NCBI GenBank assembly: GCA_016214895.1
Contig: JACRMR010000002.1
Location: forward strand, 436,001-500,000
From: a candidate division KSB1 bacterium
Lineage (GTDB): Bacteria; Electryoneota; RPQS01
Length of the DNA stretch: 64,000 bases
Reading direction: 5' to 3'
The position numbers and the translations under genes are program-made. Positions 53,107-61,509 of this stretch are shown piece after piece. The notes under the pieces were generated by a model that had not been told where the DNA came from, did no database searches, and saw nothing but the letters and a program-made list of their open reading frames with translations. Position 1 is the stretch's first letter; every line of letters starts with the position of its first letter.

Positions 53107-54756
53107 GTGAACTCCCGGCTTCGGCCCATCCGTGTTGCCGCGGGCCTGCTCGCGATGTTACTGCTCTGGTCCTGTGCGAAGGTCGGCGTGCCGCCCGGCG
53201 GTCCGGAAGACAAGACCGGCCCGACGATCCTGCACCATGTCCCGGAAGCCGATGCCATCAATGTGCCGCGCAAACTCACGGCGCGACTCGTATTCTCGGA
53301 ACCCGTGAGCCGTGCCTCTGTCGAAGCCGCGCTCTTCTTCGCGCCGGAACCCGGAAATAGACTCCGCTATGCGTGGCACGGAAACTCGCTTGAGCTGGAG
53401 TATCTCGACTCGCTGGCCGCCGACCGTACCTATGTGATCAGCGTCGGAAGCTCCGCCAAAGATCAGCGCGGAAATCCGGTCGGATTCACCTACACCATGG
53501 CCTTTTCGACCGGCGCTCAGATCGATCGCGGCCGACTCGCCGGTGTCATCGCCGACGAATCCGCCGCGCAGGCCGTCGCCGTTTGGGCCTACGCGTTGAG
53601 CGCAGGTGATACGGTGGATCCCGCCCTGCGCTCTCCTGAGTATCGTTTACAGGCGGCGCGCGATGGGTCGTTTCGTTTCGGCTATCTGGCCCAGGGGCGC
53701 TATCGCGTGTTCGCCGTTCAGGACCGGAACTTCGACGGCAAGTGGCAGCCGTCAACCGAACGCGTCGGAATTGCTCCGTGGGATGTCACGGTCACGGACA
53801 CTGTCGATGCGTGGGCCTGTTTCAAACTCTCACGACAGGATACTGCCGCGCTACGAATCCTTGGAGTTCGCGAGATAGACCAGACTCGGTACGAAGTCAA
53901 ACTCGGCGCGGCGCTGGACTCTGCCCAAGTCTGGCAGTTTACACAGGCGAATCAACTCCCGGTGACCGCGATCGCCGCCGTGGTGGACAGCGGCGGGACT
54001 GATACTTGGCAGGTGTTCACCGGCGTACCGCTCGAACCGGGAGCGTGGACCATCCGCACGTCAGACGGCAGATTGCAGGACACGCTCACGGTGCGCGCGC
54101 GACCCGACACCTCGCGGCCGAGGGTACGTGAGACCATTCCCTTGGCCAACCGCCCGGCGCGTACGCTGTCTCCATTTCAGATCGAGTTCAGCGAACCCGT
54201 CCTCACGGCGGACGGCTTCGCCGATTCCCTTCTGATCATATCGACGAAACCCGAGACCCTGCGTGTCGTCACGGATTTCAAGGGTAGTCCGACCGCAGGC
54301 TTGACCTTCGTCGCGGAACCACCTTACGTGGAAGGCGAATCGTATTTTCTGCGCGTTGACGGCAGGTTGATTCATGATGTCAGCGGTAATCAGCTGGCCG
54401 ACACCACGGTTGAGTTCCGCTTCTCGTACTATCCGGCCGATAGCCTCGGATCCGTCGCCGGTGAGATCGCAAATGAGTCCGGGCCGTTCCTGATCCGACT
54501 GCTGCACGCCCAATCGCGCATCGCCGTGCTAACCGAGCGCATCGTGGCCTCGACATTCCGCATCGACCGCCTTGTGCCCGGTAAGTATGTACTCGAGGTC
54601 ATCAGCGACCGCGCTCCCGACAATCCGGGCCGCTTTGACTACGGCTCCGTTTACCCCATGGTCTTCTCCGAACCCTTCAGCGAGTCCGCGGACACCGTGA
54701 CCATTCGCGCGCGCTGGGAGTACGAGACCACGATCCCCTGGTCGATTCACCCTTAG
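53107..54756 (+). CDS. Lipoprotein with Big_5-type Ig-like domains
   Basis: 549 residues from GTG 53107. Lipobox LLWSC, acylated Cys near residue 23, followed by AKVGVPPGGPEDKTGPTI, the typical start of a lipoprotein family widespread in the FCB group. A first Big_5 domain (residues 40-138; NVPRKLTARLVFSEPVSR, FTYTMAFSTGA) is followed by a domain with RLAGVIADE and RDGSFRFGYLAQGRYRVFAV, a central beta-rich region, and a second Big_5 (residues 340-440; PFQIEFSEPVLT, NQLADTTVEFRFSY). A final unit ends at residue 549. The family's role is unknown; it is often chromosomally near envelope genes, as here, between ugd and the GDP-mannose gene. Confidence 0.8.
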   Translation: MNSRLRPIRVAAGLLAMLLLWSCAKVGVPPGGPEDKTGPTILHHVPEADAINVPRKLTARLVFSEPVSRASVEAALFFAPEPGNRLRYAWHGNSLELEYLDSLAADRTYVISVGSSAKDQRGNPVGFTYTMAFSTGAQIDRGRLAGVIADESAAQAVAVWAYALSAGDTVDPALRSPEYRLQAARDGSFRFGYLAQGRYRVFAVQDRNFDGKWQPSTERVGIAPWDVTVTDTVDAWACFKLSRQDTAALRILGVREIDQTRYEVKLGAALDSAQVWQFTQANQLPVTAIAAVVDSGGTDTWQVFTGVPLEPGAWTIRTSDGRLQDTLTVRARPDTSRPRVRETIPLANRPARTLSPFQIEFSEPVLTADGFADSLLIISTKPETLRVVTDFKGSPTAGLTFVAEPPYVEGESYFLRVDGRLIHDVSGNQLADTTVEFRFSYYPADSLGSVAGEIANESGPFLIRLLHAQSRIAVLTERIVASTFRIDRLVPGKYVLEVISDRAPDNPGRFDYGSVYPMVFSEPFSESADTVTIRARWEYETTIPWSIHP

Positions 54757-54763
54757 TTTACTC

Positions 54764-55834
54764 ATGCTGCACGCCGTCATCATGGCTGGTGGAGTTGGGG
54801 CCCGCTTCTGGCCCGAGAGCCGCCGCAAACGACCCAAGCAAGTTATCGATCTCTTCGGGGAAGGGCCGATGATTCAGCAGACCATCGATCGCATCGAGTC
54901 GCTGATTCCGCCCGAACGACGCTGGGTCGTAACCAATCGCGAGCAGATGGCGTTGATTCGCGAAGTGTCGCCCTCGATCGCCGAGCGAAACTTCATCTTC
55001 GACGCGATGGGACGCAACACCGCGCCGGCGATCGGTCTCGCCGCCGTGCGCCTGTTGCACCGCGACCCCGACGCCGTGATGCTGGTGTTCCCGGCAGACC
55101 ATCGAATCCAGAATATCGCGGAATTCTGCGCCGTGCTCAATACCGCCGCCTCGCTGGTCGATTCCTCCGACTATCTCGTCACCATCGGCATTCAGCCCAC
55201 TCGGCCGGAGACCGGTTACGGTTACATTCAAGTTGACTACTCCGCCGGACCGATCGTTGATCAAGTATTCAAAGTCAAGACGTTCGCCGAGAAACCGAAT
55301 CTGCCGACCGCCAAGATGTTTCTCGAAAGCGGCGAGTTCCTCTGGAACAGCGGCATCTTCGTCTGGCGCGCCGATGCCATCATGCGACAGATCGCCGAAC
55401 ATCTCCCCCAGTGGTATAGCGGGCTGCAAGAGATCGCGGCGCACATCGATACGGACCGCGAAGAACAGATGACGTGGGAAATCTTCTCCGCGCTCAAAGG
55501 AATCTCGATTGACTACGGTGTCATGGAACGCGCGCCACGCGTCGCCGTGTGCCGGGGTACCTTCGGCTGGAGCGACGTGGGAAGCTGGGATGAAGTCTGG
55601 CGATTGATGCCGCATGACCCGCAGGATAACGCCCTGCGGGGCGAAGCAACCTGCGTAGATGCCCGCCAAAACCTCGTGCTTTCCCGCGACCGCATGATCG
55701 TGCTCGTTGGCGTCGAAAAAATGGTCGTGGTGGACAGCGGCGACGCGATCCTGATCTGCCCGCGCGAGGCGTCACAACAAGTCCGCGACGCCGTCGATGC
55801 GCTCGTCAAAGCCGGCAAAGATGATTACATCTGA
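54764..55834 (+). CDS. manC: Mannose-1-phosphate guanylyltransferase
   Basis: 356 residues. Makes GDP-mannose from mannose-1-phosphate and GTP. Motifs: AVIMAGGVGARFWPESRRKR with RPKQ, the family tag MGRNTAPAIGLAAV, VFPADHRI, ETGYGYIQVD, FAEKPNLPTAKMF, FLWNSGIFVWRAD, SIDYGVMERAPRVAV and FGWSDVGSWDEVW. Length corresponds to the single-domain form without a fused phosphomannose isomerase. It may supply mannose for the same glycan, or may act on heptose-1-phosphate in place of the shorter enzyme at 49493. Starts 7 nt after the lipoprotein stop. Confidence 0.93.
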   Translation: MLHAVIMAGGVGARFWPESRRKRPKQVIDLFGEGPMIQQTIDRIESLIPPERRWVVTNREQMALIREVSPSIAERNFIFDAMGRNTAPAIGLAAVRLLHRDPDAVMLVFPADHRIQNIAEFCAVLNTAASLVDSSDYLVTIGIQPTRPETGYGYIQVDYSAGPIVDQVFKVKTFAEKPNLPTAKMFLESGEFLWNSGIFVWRADAIMRQIAEHLPQWYSGLQEIAAHIDTDREEQMTWEIFSALKGISIDYGVMERAPRVAVCRGTFGWSDVGSWDEVWRLMPHDPQDNALRGEATCVDARQNLVLSRDRMIVLVGVEKMVVVDSGDAILICPREASQQVRDAVDALVKAGKDDYI

Positions 55835-55842
55835 GGCGTCCG

Positions 55843-56142
55843 ATGAAGAAAGACAGACTCGTACAATTGCTGAGCGATGTGGTGCGTCAGCTCGGATACA
55901 AAGTCCGCACCGAAGACGGCAATTTCCGCGGTGGACAGTGTATCTTCGCCGAGGAGCGCCTGGTATTTCTGAATCGACGAATGTCCTTGGATGACCGCGC
56001 CGAACTGCTGGCGCGCGTGCTCGCCTCCGAGAACTGCGACGGACTCTATCTGCTGCCCGAAGTGCGGCGCTTCGTCGAGCAGCGCAAGGCCGCGGAGCTG
56101 CTCGAAACGGACGCGGCGGACGCGCCCGGGCCGGCGGAGTGA
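55843..56142 (+). CDS. Small protein of unknown function
   Basis: 99 residues, starting at ATG 55843, 8 nt after manC. I do not recognise a named family. The conserved-looking core is QLGYKVRTEDGNFRGGQCIF, then RLVFLNRRMSLDDRAELLAR, followed by LPEVRRFVEQRK and an acidic tail. No signal peptide, membrane segment or cysteine motif. The gap of 10 nt to the MeaB gene suggests co-transcription with it. The look is that of a small conserved cytosolic protein, not a random ORF. Confidence 0.65.
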   Translation: MKKDRLVQLLSDVVRQLGYKVRTEDGNFRGGQCIFAEERLVFLNRRMSLDDRAELLARVLASENCDGLYLLPEVRRFVEQRKAAELLETDAADAPGPAE

Positions 56143-56152
56143 CGCTCCGGTG

Positions 56153-57082
56153 ATGAACGCTGCCGCGGCGCAAGTCGAGCAAATGTTGAGCGGGTCCCGC
56201 CTCGCGCTCTCGCGGCTCCTGACCCGCGTTGAAAATGGCGGCGAGGCGGCCGCCGATGTCTTGAAGCAAGTCGCCGCGCGAACCGGGCACGCCCTGCGCA
56301 TCGGTTTCACCGGTCCGCCCGGAGCGGGTAAGAGTTCGCTCGTTACCGCCTATGTTCGTCACCTCCGGAAGTCCGGCGGAAAGATCGCGGTCCTCGCCGT
56401 CGATCCCACCAGCCCGTTTTCCGGCGGTGCACTGCTCGGCGATCGCATCCGCATGACCGCCATCGGCACCGATCCCGGTGTCTTCGTGCGGTCACTCGCC
56501 ACGCGCGGGGACCTCGGCGGACTCTGTCAGGCTGCCGGAGATATGGCCGACGTGCTGGATGCCTGCCGCTATGATTTCATCCTGATCGAGACCGTCGGTG
56601 TCGGTCAGTCAGAACTTGAGATCGTGCAGTATGCGGACACCACCGTGGTCGTGCTGGTTCCCGAGTCCGGCGACTCGATCCAGGGGATGAAAGCCGGGTT
56701 GATGGAAATCGCCGATGTCTTCGTCATCAATAAGTCCGATCGGGAAGGCGCCGACCGCTTCGCTGCTGATCTGCGTTCCGCTATGCATCTGAAAGAGCCG
56801 AGCGCATGGTCGCCGCCGTTGGTTATGACCGTGGCGACGCGCGAACAGGGCATCGCCGAATTCCACGAACAAGTGCAGGCGCACCTTACATTCCTGCAGG
56901 ACAGCGGGACCTTCGAGCAACGGCGGCAGGAGCGCGTGCGTCGGCGCGTTCAGCGACTCGTCGAAGAGCGGTTGCTTAACGGATTCTGGTCGTCGGCCCG
57001 CCTGCAAGAACTGGAAACGGCGATTCGCAATCGCAAATCGCCGCACGAAATCGTGACATACATGCTGGAGCACGCGCGCTAA
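56153..57082 (+). CDS. meaB: MeaB/ArgK G-protein chaperone of methylmalonyl-CoA mutase
   Basis: 309 residues from ATG 56153; an upstream open frame to 55991 lies in the preceding gene. MeaB protects and reactivates B12-dependent acyl-CoA mutases. P-loop GFTGPPGAGKSSL (residues 51-63), VLAVDPTSPFSGGALLGDRI, ETVGVGQSELEI (G3 region), VINKSDREGADRF (G4 NKSD). C-terminal helical dimerisation part VRRRVQRLVEERLLNGFW. No mutase gene is in the window, so its partner must lie elsewhere. The end is convergent with rlmN: the bases ctaa at 57079-57082 hold its TAA and, on the other strand, the TAG of rlmN. Confidence 0.92.
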   Translation: MNAAAAQVEQMLSGSRLALSRLLTRVENGGEAAADVLKQVAARTGHALRIGFTGPPGAGKSSLVTAYVRHLRKSGGKIAVLAVDPTSPFSGGALLGDRIRMTAIGTDPGVFVRSLATRGDLGGLCQAAGDMADVLDACRYDFILIETVGVGQSELEIVQYADTTVVVLVPESGDSIQGMKAGLMEIADVFVINKSDREGADRFAADLRSAMHLKEPSAWSPPLVMTVATREQGIAEFHEQVQAHLTFLQDSGTFEQRRQERVRRRVQRLVEERLLNGFWSSARLQELETAIRNRKSPHEIVTYMLEHAR

Positions 57083-58164
57083 ACGTCGCCCTGTCGCTCC
57101 CAGGCTCGCGCCTTGCTTGGACGAAACGGCTCGTCAGAATAAAGCATGCCGCACGCCGCATGCTTCTCCACCCCGCGGCTTTCGCGCAACGTACAGTCGA
57201 TTCCCTCATCGACCAGCCACCCCATGAACCGATGTATCGCGTCGTCAGCGGACGGAACGAGATCGCTTCCCGTCGGGTGCAACCGGATCAGATTCACCTT
57301 GGCCGGTATATTCCGCAATAGGTGACGCAGATTCGCAGCATCCTCGCGGCGATCATTGAAATCCGCGATCATGATGTACTCAAAGGTGATCGGATGCCGC
57401 GTGACGTGGGCCATGCGGCGCAGCGACTTCTGCAAGACGTCCAGCGGGTAGGCGCGATTCACGGGCATCAATTTGCTTCGGCGTTCGTCGGTCGTGCCGT
57501 GCAGCGAGATCGCCAGTTTGGCCGGCGGTAGATCGACGATCCAGCGCTCCACCGACGGCACGATCCCAACGGTTGAGACCGTGACTTTGGAAGGCGTGAT
57601 CGCAAGACCGTCGCGGTCCGTAAGCACGGCGAGCGACTTCACGACCTCGTCGTAGTTGTGTAGCGGCTCGCCCATCCCCATGTAAACGACGTTGGTGATG
57701 CGCGTCCGTGAACGCCGCTCCACTTCTACCACCTGCCGCACAATCTCTGCGGCGGTCAGATTACGGAACAGACCCATCTTCGCCGTCGCGCAGAAATGAC
57801 AGCCCATCGCACACCCAACCTGACTCGAAATGCAGACCGTTTCACCCGGACTGCCGGGCAGATAGACCGATTCAACCCGCAGCCCGTCGTCCAGCTCGAA
57901 CAAATACTTGACGGTACCATCGTGTGCCTCGACGGCGGTCACAAGCTCGAATTCGCCCACTCGGGCGCACGATTCAAGACGCGAACGCAGCAGCGCCGGC
58001 AAGTCAGTCATCTCCGCGAACGAAGTCGCCCGTCGCACGTGCAACCAGTGCTGAAGCTGCCGCCCGCGATAGGCGGGCTCGCCGAGACCGGCAACGAAAC
58101 TTTCGAGTTCTTCGCGAGTTAAACCCAACAACGCGGGTTTCGTAGGGGAGTTGGCCGGATTCAT
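57079..58164 (-). CDS. rlmN: 23S rRNA (adenine-2503-C2)/tRNA A37 methyltransferase
   Basis: 361 residues, radical-SAM enzyme that methylates A2503 of 23S rRNA and A37 of some tRNAs. N-terminal helix-hairpin domain GLTREELESFVAGLGEPAYR and GRQLQHWLH. Iron-sulphur motif CAMGCHFC just after the methyl-accepting-type ETVCISSQVG. YMGMGEPLHNYDEV; SLHGTTDERRSKLMPVNRAY; and the C-terminal cysteine in RESRGVEKHAACGML needed for resolution of the protein-RNA intermediate. Both mechanistic cysteines are kept. Transcribed towards meaB from its own promoter at 58194-58222. Confidence 0.96.
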   Translation of the reverse strand: MNPANSPTKPALLGLTREELESFVAGLGEPAYRGRQLQHWLHVRRATSFAEMTDLPALLRSRLESCARVGEFELVTAVEAHDGTVKYLFELDDGLRVESVYLPGSPGETVCISSQVGCAMGCHFCATAKMGLFRNLTAAEIVRQVVEVERRSRTRITNVVYMGMGEPLHNYDEVVKSLAVLTDRDGLAITPSKVTVSTVGIVPSVERWIVDLPPAKLAISLHGTTDERRSKLMPVNRAYPLDVLQKSLRRMAHVTRHPITFEYIMIADFNDRREDAANLRHLLRNIPAKVNLIRLHPTGSDLVPSADDAIHRFMGWLVDEGIDCTLRESRGVEKHAACGMLYSDEPFRPSKARAWERQGDV

Positions 58165-58193
58165 CTTTCCTGTTCTGTTCGGTACGGACGTTC

Positions 58194-58222
58194 AATCTAT
58201 CACTATTTCGCCTTACTTGCAA
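58194..58222 (-). promoter_or_regulatory. Promoter of rlmN
   Basis: On the minus strand: TTGCAA (58222-58217), 17-nt spacer, TAGATT (58199-58194), about 30 nt before the start codon. Confidence 0.5.
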
Positions 58223-58244
58223 ACCCATTTCCGCAGGAGTTCCC

Positions 58245-59228
58245 ATGGCGGCTGGCAATGATCTTGATGCTCTGAAATCGCTCAAAGATTCGCGCGACCT
58301 GATGATGCGAGAAGTCGGAAAGGTCATTGTGGGTCAGCAGGAGACCGTCAATGAACTGCTGATTTCGCTGCTGGCGCGCGGGCATTGCCTGCTCGTGGGT
58401 GTGCCGGGGCTGGCAAAGACACTCCTGATTTCCACCTTGTCCCGCGTCCTCGACCTGAAGTTCAGCCGCATCCAGTTCACCCCCGACCTCATGCCGTCCG
58501 ACATCACGGGAACGGAGATTGCCGAAGAGGATCGCGCCAGCGGAAAGCGCACGTTCAAATTCATCAAAGGCCCGGTGTTCGCCAATATCGTGTTGGCCGA
58601 TGAAATCAACCGCACGCCGCCCAAAACGCAGGCCGCGCTGTTGCAAGCGATGCAGGAGCACGAGGTCACCGCTGCCGGACAAACCTACAAGCTCGAAGAG
58701 CCGTTCTTCGTACTCGCGACGCAGAACCCGATTGAGCAGGAGGGAACCTATCCGCTGCCGGAAGCGCAGCTCGACCGCTTCATGTTCATGCTCTGGATGG
58801 ACTATCCGTCGCTCGCCGAAGAGCAGACCATCGTCAAGACCACAACTTCCGCGGCCGTGCAAAGCGTCAACAAAGTGCTCGGATCGCAGCAGATTTCTGA
58901 CCTGCAGGACCTTGTGCGGCGTGTCCCGGTGGCCGACAACGTCGTCGAATTCGCCGTCAAGCTCGTGCGCAAGACGCGACCCAATTCCGCCGACGCGCCG
59001 CAATTCATCAAGGACTATGTCAGCTGGGGCTGCGGCCCGCGCGCCTCGCAGTACTTGATTCTCGGCGCCAAGACCCGCGCCGCCCTCGACGGTCGCCCCA
59101 CCCCCGATATCGCCGACGTGCGCTCTGTCGCGCTGCCGGTTCTGCGCCATCGCCTCGTGTTGAGCTTCAGCGCCGAAGCGGATGGCATCAAAGTCGAGCA
59201 GCTGGTGGAGCGGTTACTCCAAAATTGA
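58245..59228 (+). CDS. MoxR-family AAA+ ATPase
   Basis: 327 residues with a strong Shine-Dalgarno (caggag). Walker A GVPGLAKT (residues 52-59); RIQFTPDLMPSDITGTEI; Walker B VLADEINRTPPKTQAALLQA; sensor 1 LATQNPIEQEGTYPLPEAQL; arginine-finger region LDRFMF. MoxR ATPases work as chaperones with VWA or DUF58 proteins in envelope stress and enzyme maturation. The usual partner, DUF58, is present but 1.1 kb further on, behind two inserted genes. The stop TGA lies only 2 nt before the ATG of the inserted ATPase gene. Confidence 0.94.
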   Translation: MAAGNDLDALKSLKDSRDLMMREVGKVIVGQQETVNELLISLLARGHCLLVGVPGLAKTLLISTLSRVLDLKFSRIQFTPDLMPSDITGTEIAEEDRASGKRTFKFIKGPVFANIVLADEINRTPPKTQAALLQAMQEHEVTAAGQTYKLEEPFFVLATQNPIEQEGTYPLPEAQLDRFMFMLWMDYPSLAEEQTIVKTTTSAAVQSVNKVLGSQQISDLQDLVRRVPVADNVVEFAVKLVRKTRPNSADAPQFIKDYVSWGCGPRASQYLILGAKTRAALDGRPTPDIADVRSVALPVLRHRLVLSFSAEADGIKVEQLVERLLQN

Positions 59229-59230
59229 CA

Positions 59231-60067
59231 ATGAAGGCTGTGGCTAATGAAGCGACTTTGCGGCTGTCGTCGGTTATGGACCATCAGTCTCGCACGAACG
59301 TTGCAGCGGAGCTAACCTGTCTATTTCGTAATGTCGCCCTTGGTGCGTCAAGGGTCAAAATAGACGCGCGCGATGCTTCAGCAACGGACGCTTCATTTCT
59401 CGCGATGATGTGCGCCCTTAGACCGAAGCTCAACGTTCTCGGCGCCACGATTACGCACATTGAGCCGTCCGAAGTCGATCCGCGACCGGGATGGGATATC
59501 GAAGCCACCAACGCCGTGGACTTCTTATACTCAGCAGGTCATGATAGTTCAAAGCTGTGGGGTGTTTTCGCACAACCCGACGACTACCTCATCCGCAAAA
59601 TCGTTGAATTGTATGTGCCATTGTTCGCTGGCGTGTCCGATCTGGTCTACCGCTTTGAATCGACTATTTGGGAACTGATGAACAACGTATTCGCTCATAG
59701 TCAGTCGAGCTGCGGCGGCGCAATCGGTGTTCAGTATCGAAACGCTGAACAGGAACTACAATTCTCAATCTGCGACTATGGGATTACTATCCCGGCGCAC
59801 CTTTCCCGGCTCGCTCAATTTTCGAGCATGACAGATGACGAGTTGCTGCTTGAGAGTTTCAAGATCGGAGTTAGCGCTGGTGATCCCAAGCGGCATTCTG
59901 GTCAGGGTCTGCCATTTCTCAAGGAGATGACATCCGAGTTAGGCGGTCGGGTTTACGTATTCTCGCGTAACGGAGTCTATTGCTCTGACATCGAAGAGAC
60001 TCGAGCATATATGAACGCGGTCGCGTTCCCCGGGACACTGGTCGCGCTCAATTGGCCGTCAAAATGA
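59231..60067 (+). CDS. GHKL-type ATP-binding protein with N-terminal STAS-like region
   Basis: 278 residues from ATG 59231; an in-frame TTG at 59225 overlaps the MoxR stop but has no ribosome-binding site. Residues 1-75 look like a STAS-type sheet (RVKIDARDASATDASFLAMM). Residues 130-275 carry a histidine-kinase-type ATPase fold: N-box STIWELMNNVFAHSQ, G1 ICDYGITIPAHL (D-x-G), a G2-like GQGLPFLKEMTSELGGRV, and FPGTLVALNWP. No phospho-accepting His box is seen, so it is more like an anti-sigma/switch kinase or a GHKL effector than a sensor kinase. Paired by a 4-nt overlap with a STAS-like protein. Third-position GC is lower than in the flanking moxR and DUF58 genes, which suggests insertion. 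Confidence 0.75.
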   Translation: MKAVANEATLRLSSVMDHQSRTNVAAELTCLFRNVALGASRVKIDARDASATDASFLAMMCALRPKLNVLGATITHIEPSEVDPRPGWDIEATNAVDFLYSAGHDSSKLWGVFAQPDDYLIRKIVELYVPLFAGVSDLVYRFESTIWELMNNVFAHSQSSCGGAIGVQYRNAEQELQFSICDYGITIPAHLSRLAQFSSMTDDELLLESFKIGVSAGDPKRHSGQGLPFLKEMTSELGGRVYVFSRNGVYCSDIEETRAYMNAVAFPGTLVALNWPSK

Positions 60068-60363
60068 ATCTCCTCGTTAATTCGATCATTGGCGGAACGA
60101 CTGCGCTCTCGGCCGAGCTCGCTCAGTCGGTGAGGTCAGCATATGGCGATTCGTGGCGAAGGGAACGAGTCGTGCTCGATTTTGCCGGAGTAACTGCAAT
60201 CAGTCCGTCTTTCTTATCCCACGCCCTCGCTCCGATCCTTGAAGAGACCGCGGGATTGAACGTCGAGCATTATGTAGAGATCGTGAATTTGCCGTCTGAT
60301 TTCTCATCAGTCTGGAGACTTGTCTGCCAAGCGGCACTGGTCAAATACGGTCGAAAGCCTTAG
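60064..60363 (+). CDS. STAS-like (DUF4325-type) small protein
   Basis: 99 residues from ATG 60064, overlapping the ATPase stop (ATGA). The core RVVLDFAGVTAISPSFLSHA is the hallmark of STAS-like DUF4325 proteins, followed by VEIVNLPSDFSSVWRLVCQ. Such proteins are typically encoded next to GHKL-type ATP-binding proteins, as here, and by analogy with SpoIIAA/SpoIIAB the pair could form a partner-switching or effector/control unit. No target sigma factor is adjacent. Ends 5 nt before the DUF58 start. Gene order moxR-ATPase-STAS-DUF58 is unusual. Confidence 0.75.
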   Translation: MNLLVNSIIGGTTALSAELAQSVRSAYGDSWRRERVVLDFAGVTAISPSFLSHALAPILEETAGLNVEHYVEIVNLPSDFSSVWRLVCQAALVKYGRKP

Positions 60364-60368
60364 TAACC

Positions 60369-61262
60369 TTGTCCACTCCCCACGATTACCTCCGGCCCGA
60401 AGTCGTCTCCCGGCTCAAGAACATGCAGCTCCGCGCGCGCATGGTCGTCGAGGGCTTCATCGCGGGCCTGCATAAGTCCCCCTATCACGGCTTCTCCGTC
60501 GAGTTCGCCGAACACCGCGCCTACATGCCCGGTGATCCGCTGCGCAATCTCGACTGGAAAGTCTATGCCAAGACTGACCGCTTCTATGTCAAGCAGTACG
60601 AAGAGGAAACCAACCTCAAGGCGTACTTGCTGCTCGACATGTCGAACTCGATGAGCTTCGAGACCACGGGCATCACCAAGTTCCAGTACGCGTCGTATCT
60701 CGCCGCCTCACTCGCGTTCCTGATGATTCAGCAGCGCGATGCCTGCGGCCTCTGCCTGTACGACGAGCAGATTCGCCACTATCTCCCCCCGCGTTCCGTA
60801 CATTCCTATTTGAACGTGATGCTGGGTCAGTTGGAGAAGGCGCAGCCGTCCGCGCAAACCGATATCGCCAAGAACCTGCACTCGGTCGCCGAGCGTATCA
60901 CGCGCCGCGGGCTCATTATCGTGCTGTCCGATCTACTCGATGATCCCGCGCGTGTCCTTTCCGGTCTGCGTCATTTCCGCCATGACGGCCATGAAGTGCT
61001 GGTCTTTCATATTCTTGACCCGCGCGAACTTGATTTTGCCTACAGCGGCGATGTCCGCTTCCGCGATCTCGAAACGTCTGAACAGATGCCGACCCAGCCC
61101 TGGCATCTCCGCAAAGAGTACCAACAACTGATCGCCGACTTCGTCGAGCGCCTGCGGCGCGGTTGCCGCGAAGACAGCATCGACTACCATGTGCTCAATA
61201 CCAAGACCGACTTCGGCGAAGCGCTGGTCAAGTATTTGACCAAACGCAAGACCCTGCGCTGA
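60369..61262 (+). CDS. DUF58 domain protein, MoxR partner
   Basis: 297 residues, read from TTG 60369 because the conserved N-terminus (LRPEVVSRLKNMQLRARMVV, EGFIAGLHKSPYHGFSVEFA) would be lost with the later ATG at 60423. EHRAYMPGDPLRNLDWKVYA and RFYVKQYEEETNLKAYLLLD are signatures of the family. The C-terminal part has a von Willebrand A-like fold with a MIDAS-type DMSNSMS motif. DUF58 and MoxR proteins function together; other Bat-operon genes (BatA-BatE) do not follow. The start codon has no clear Shine-Dalgarno, so translation may depend on the gene inserted just upstream. Ends at an intrinsic terminator. Confidence 0.9.
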   Translation: MSTPHDYLRPEVVSRLKNMQLRARMVVEGFIAGLHKSPYHGFSVEFAEHRAYMPGDPLRNLDWKVYAKTDRFYVKQYEEETNLKAYLLLDMSNSMSFETTGITKFQYASYLAASLAFLMIQQRDACGLCLYDEQIRHYLPPRSVHSYLNVMLGQLEKAQPSAQTDIAKNLHSVAERITRRGLIIVLSDLLDDPARVLSGLRHFRHDGHEVLVFHILDPRELDFAYSGDVRFRDLETSEQMPTQPWHLRKEYQQLIADFVERLRRGCREDSIDYHVLNTKTDFGEALVKYLTKRKTLR

Positions 61263-61286
61263 ACCCCGGCCTGGCCCAAAGCCCCG

Positions 61287-61318
61287 ATACTCCCTGCCTA
61301 CCGGCGGGGTATTTTTTT
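61287..61318 (+). terminator. Intrinsic terminator of the moxR-DUF58 unit
   Basis: ATAC-CCC-GCC (two bulged Ts), loop tacc, GGC-GGG-GTAT, followed at once by seven Ts. Classic rho-independent terminator. Confidence 0.88.
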
Positions 61319-61364
61319 GCTCCATTTCCAGCGATAACTTAAATCGGATTAACTCTATCCGTAA

Positions 61365-61393
61365 TTGTAAGCGATTGTTTAACATCATTATAT
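61365..61393 (+). promoter_or_regulatory. Candidate promoter of the small XRE gene
   Basis: TTGTAA (61365-61370), 17-nt spacer, TTATAT (61388-61393) in an AT-rich stretch; the leader would be about 110 nt. Confidence 0.4.
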
Positions 61394-61509
61394 GCCTTGC
61401 CGCCGAACCACCCTTCATGCAGGATAGCTTGCTACTCCGTGTGGGCACGTTCCTTGCTCAACTATATGACAGGACGCCATAATCCAATCACAACTGAATC
61501 AAGATAAGT

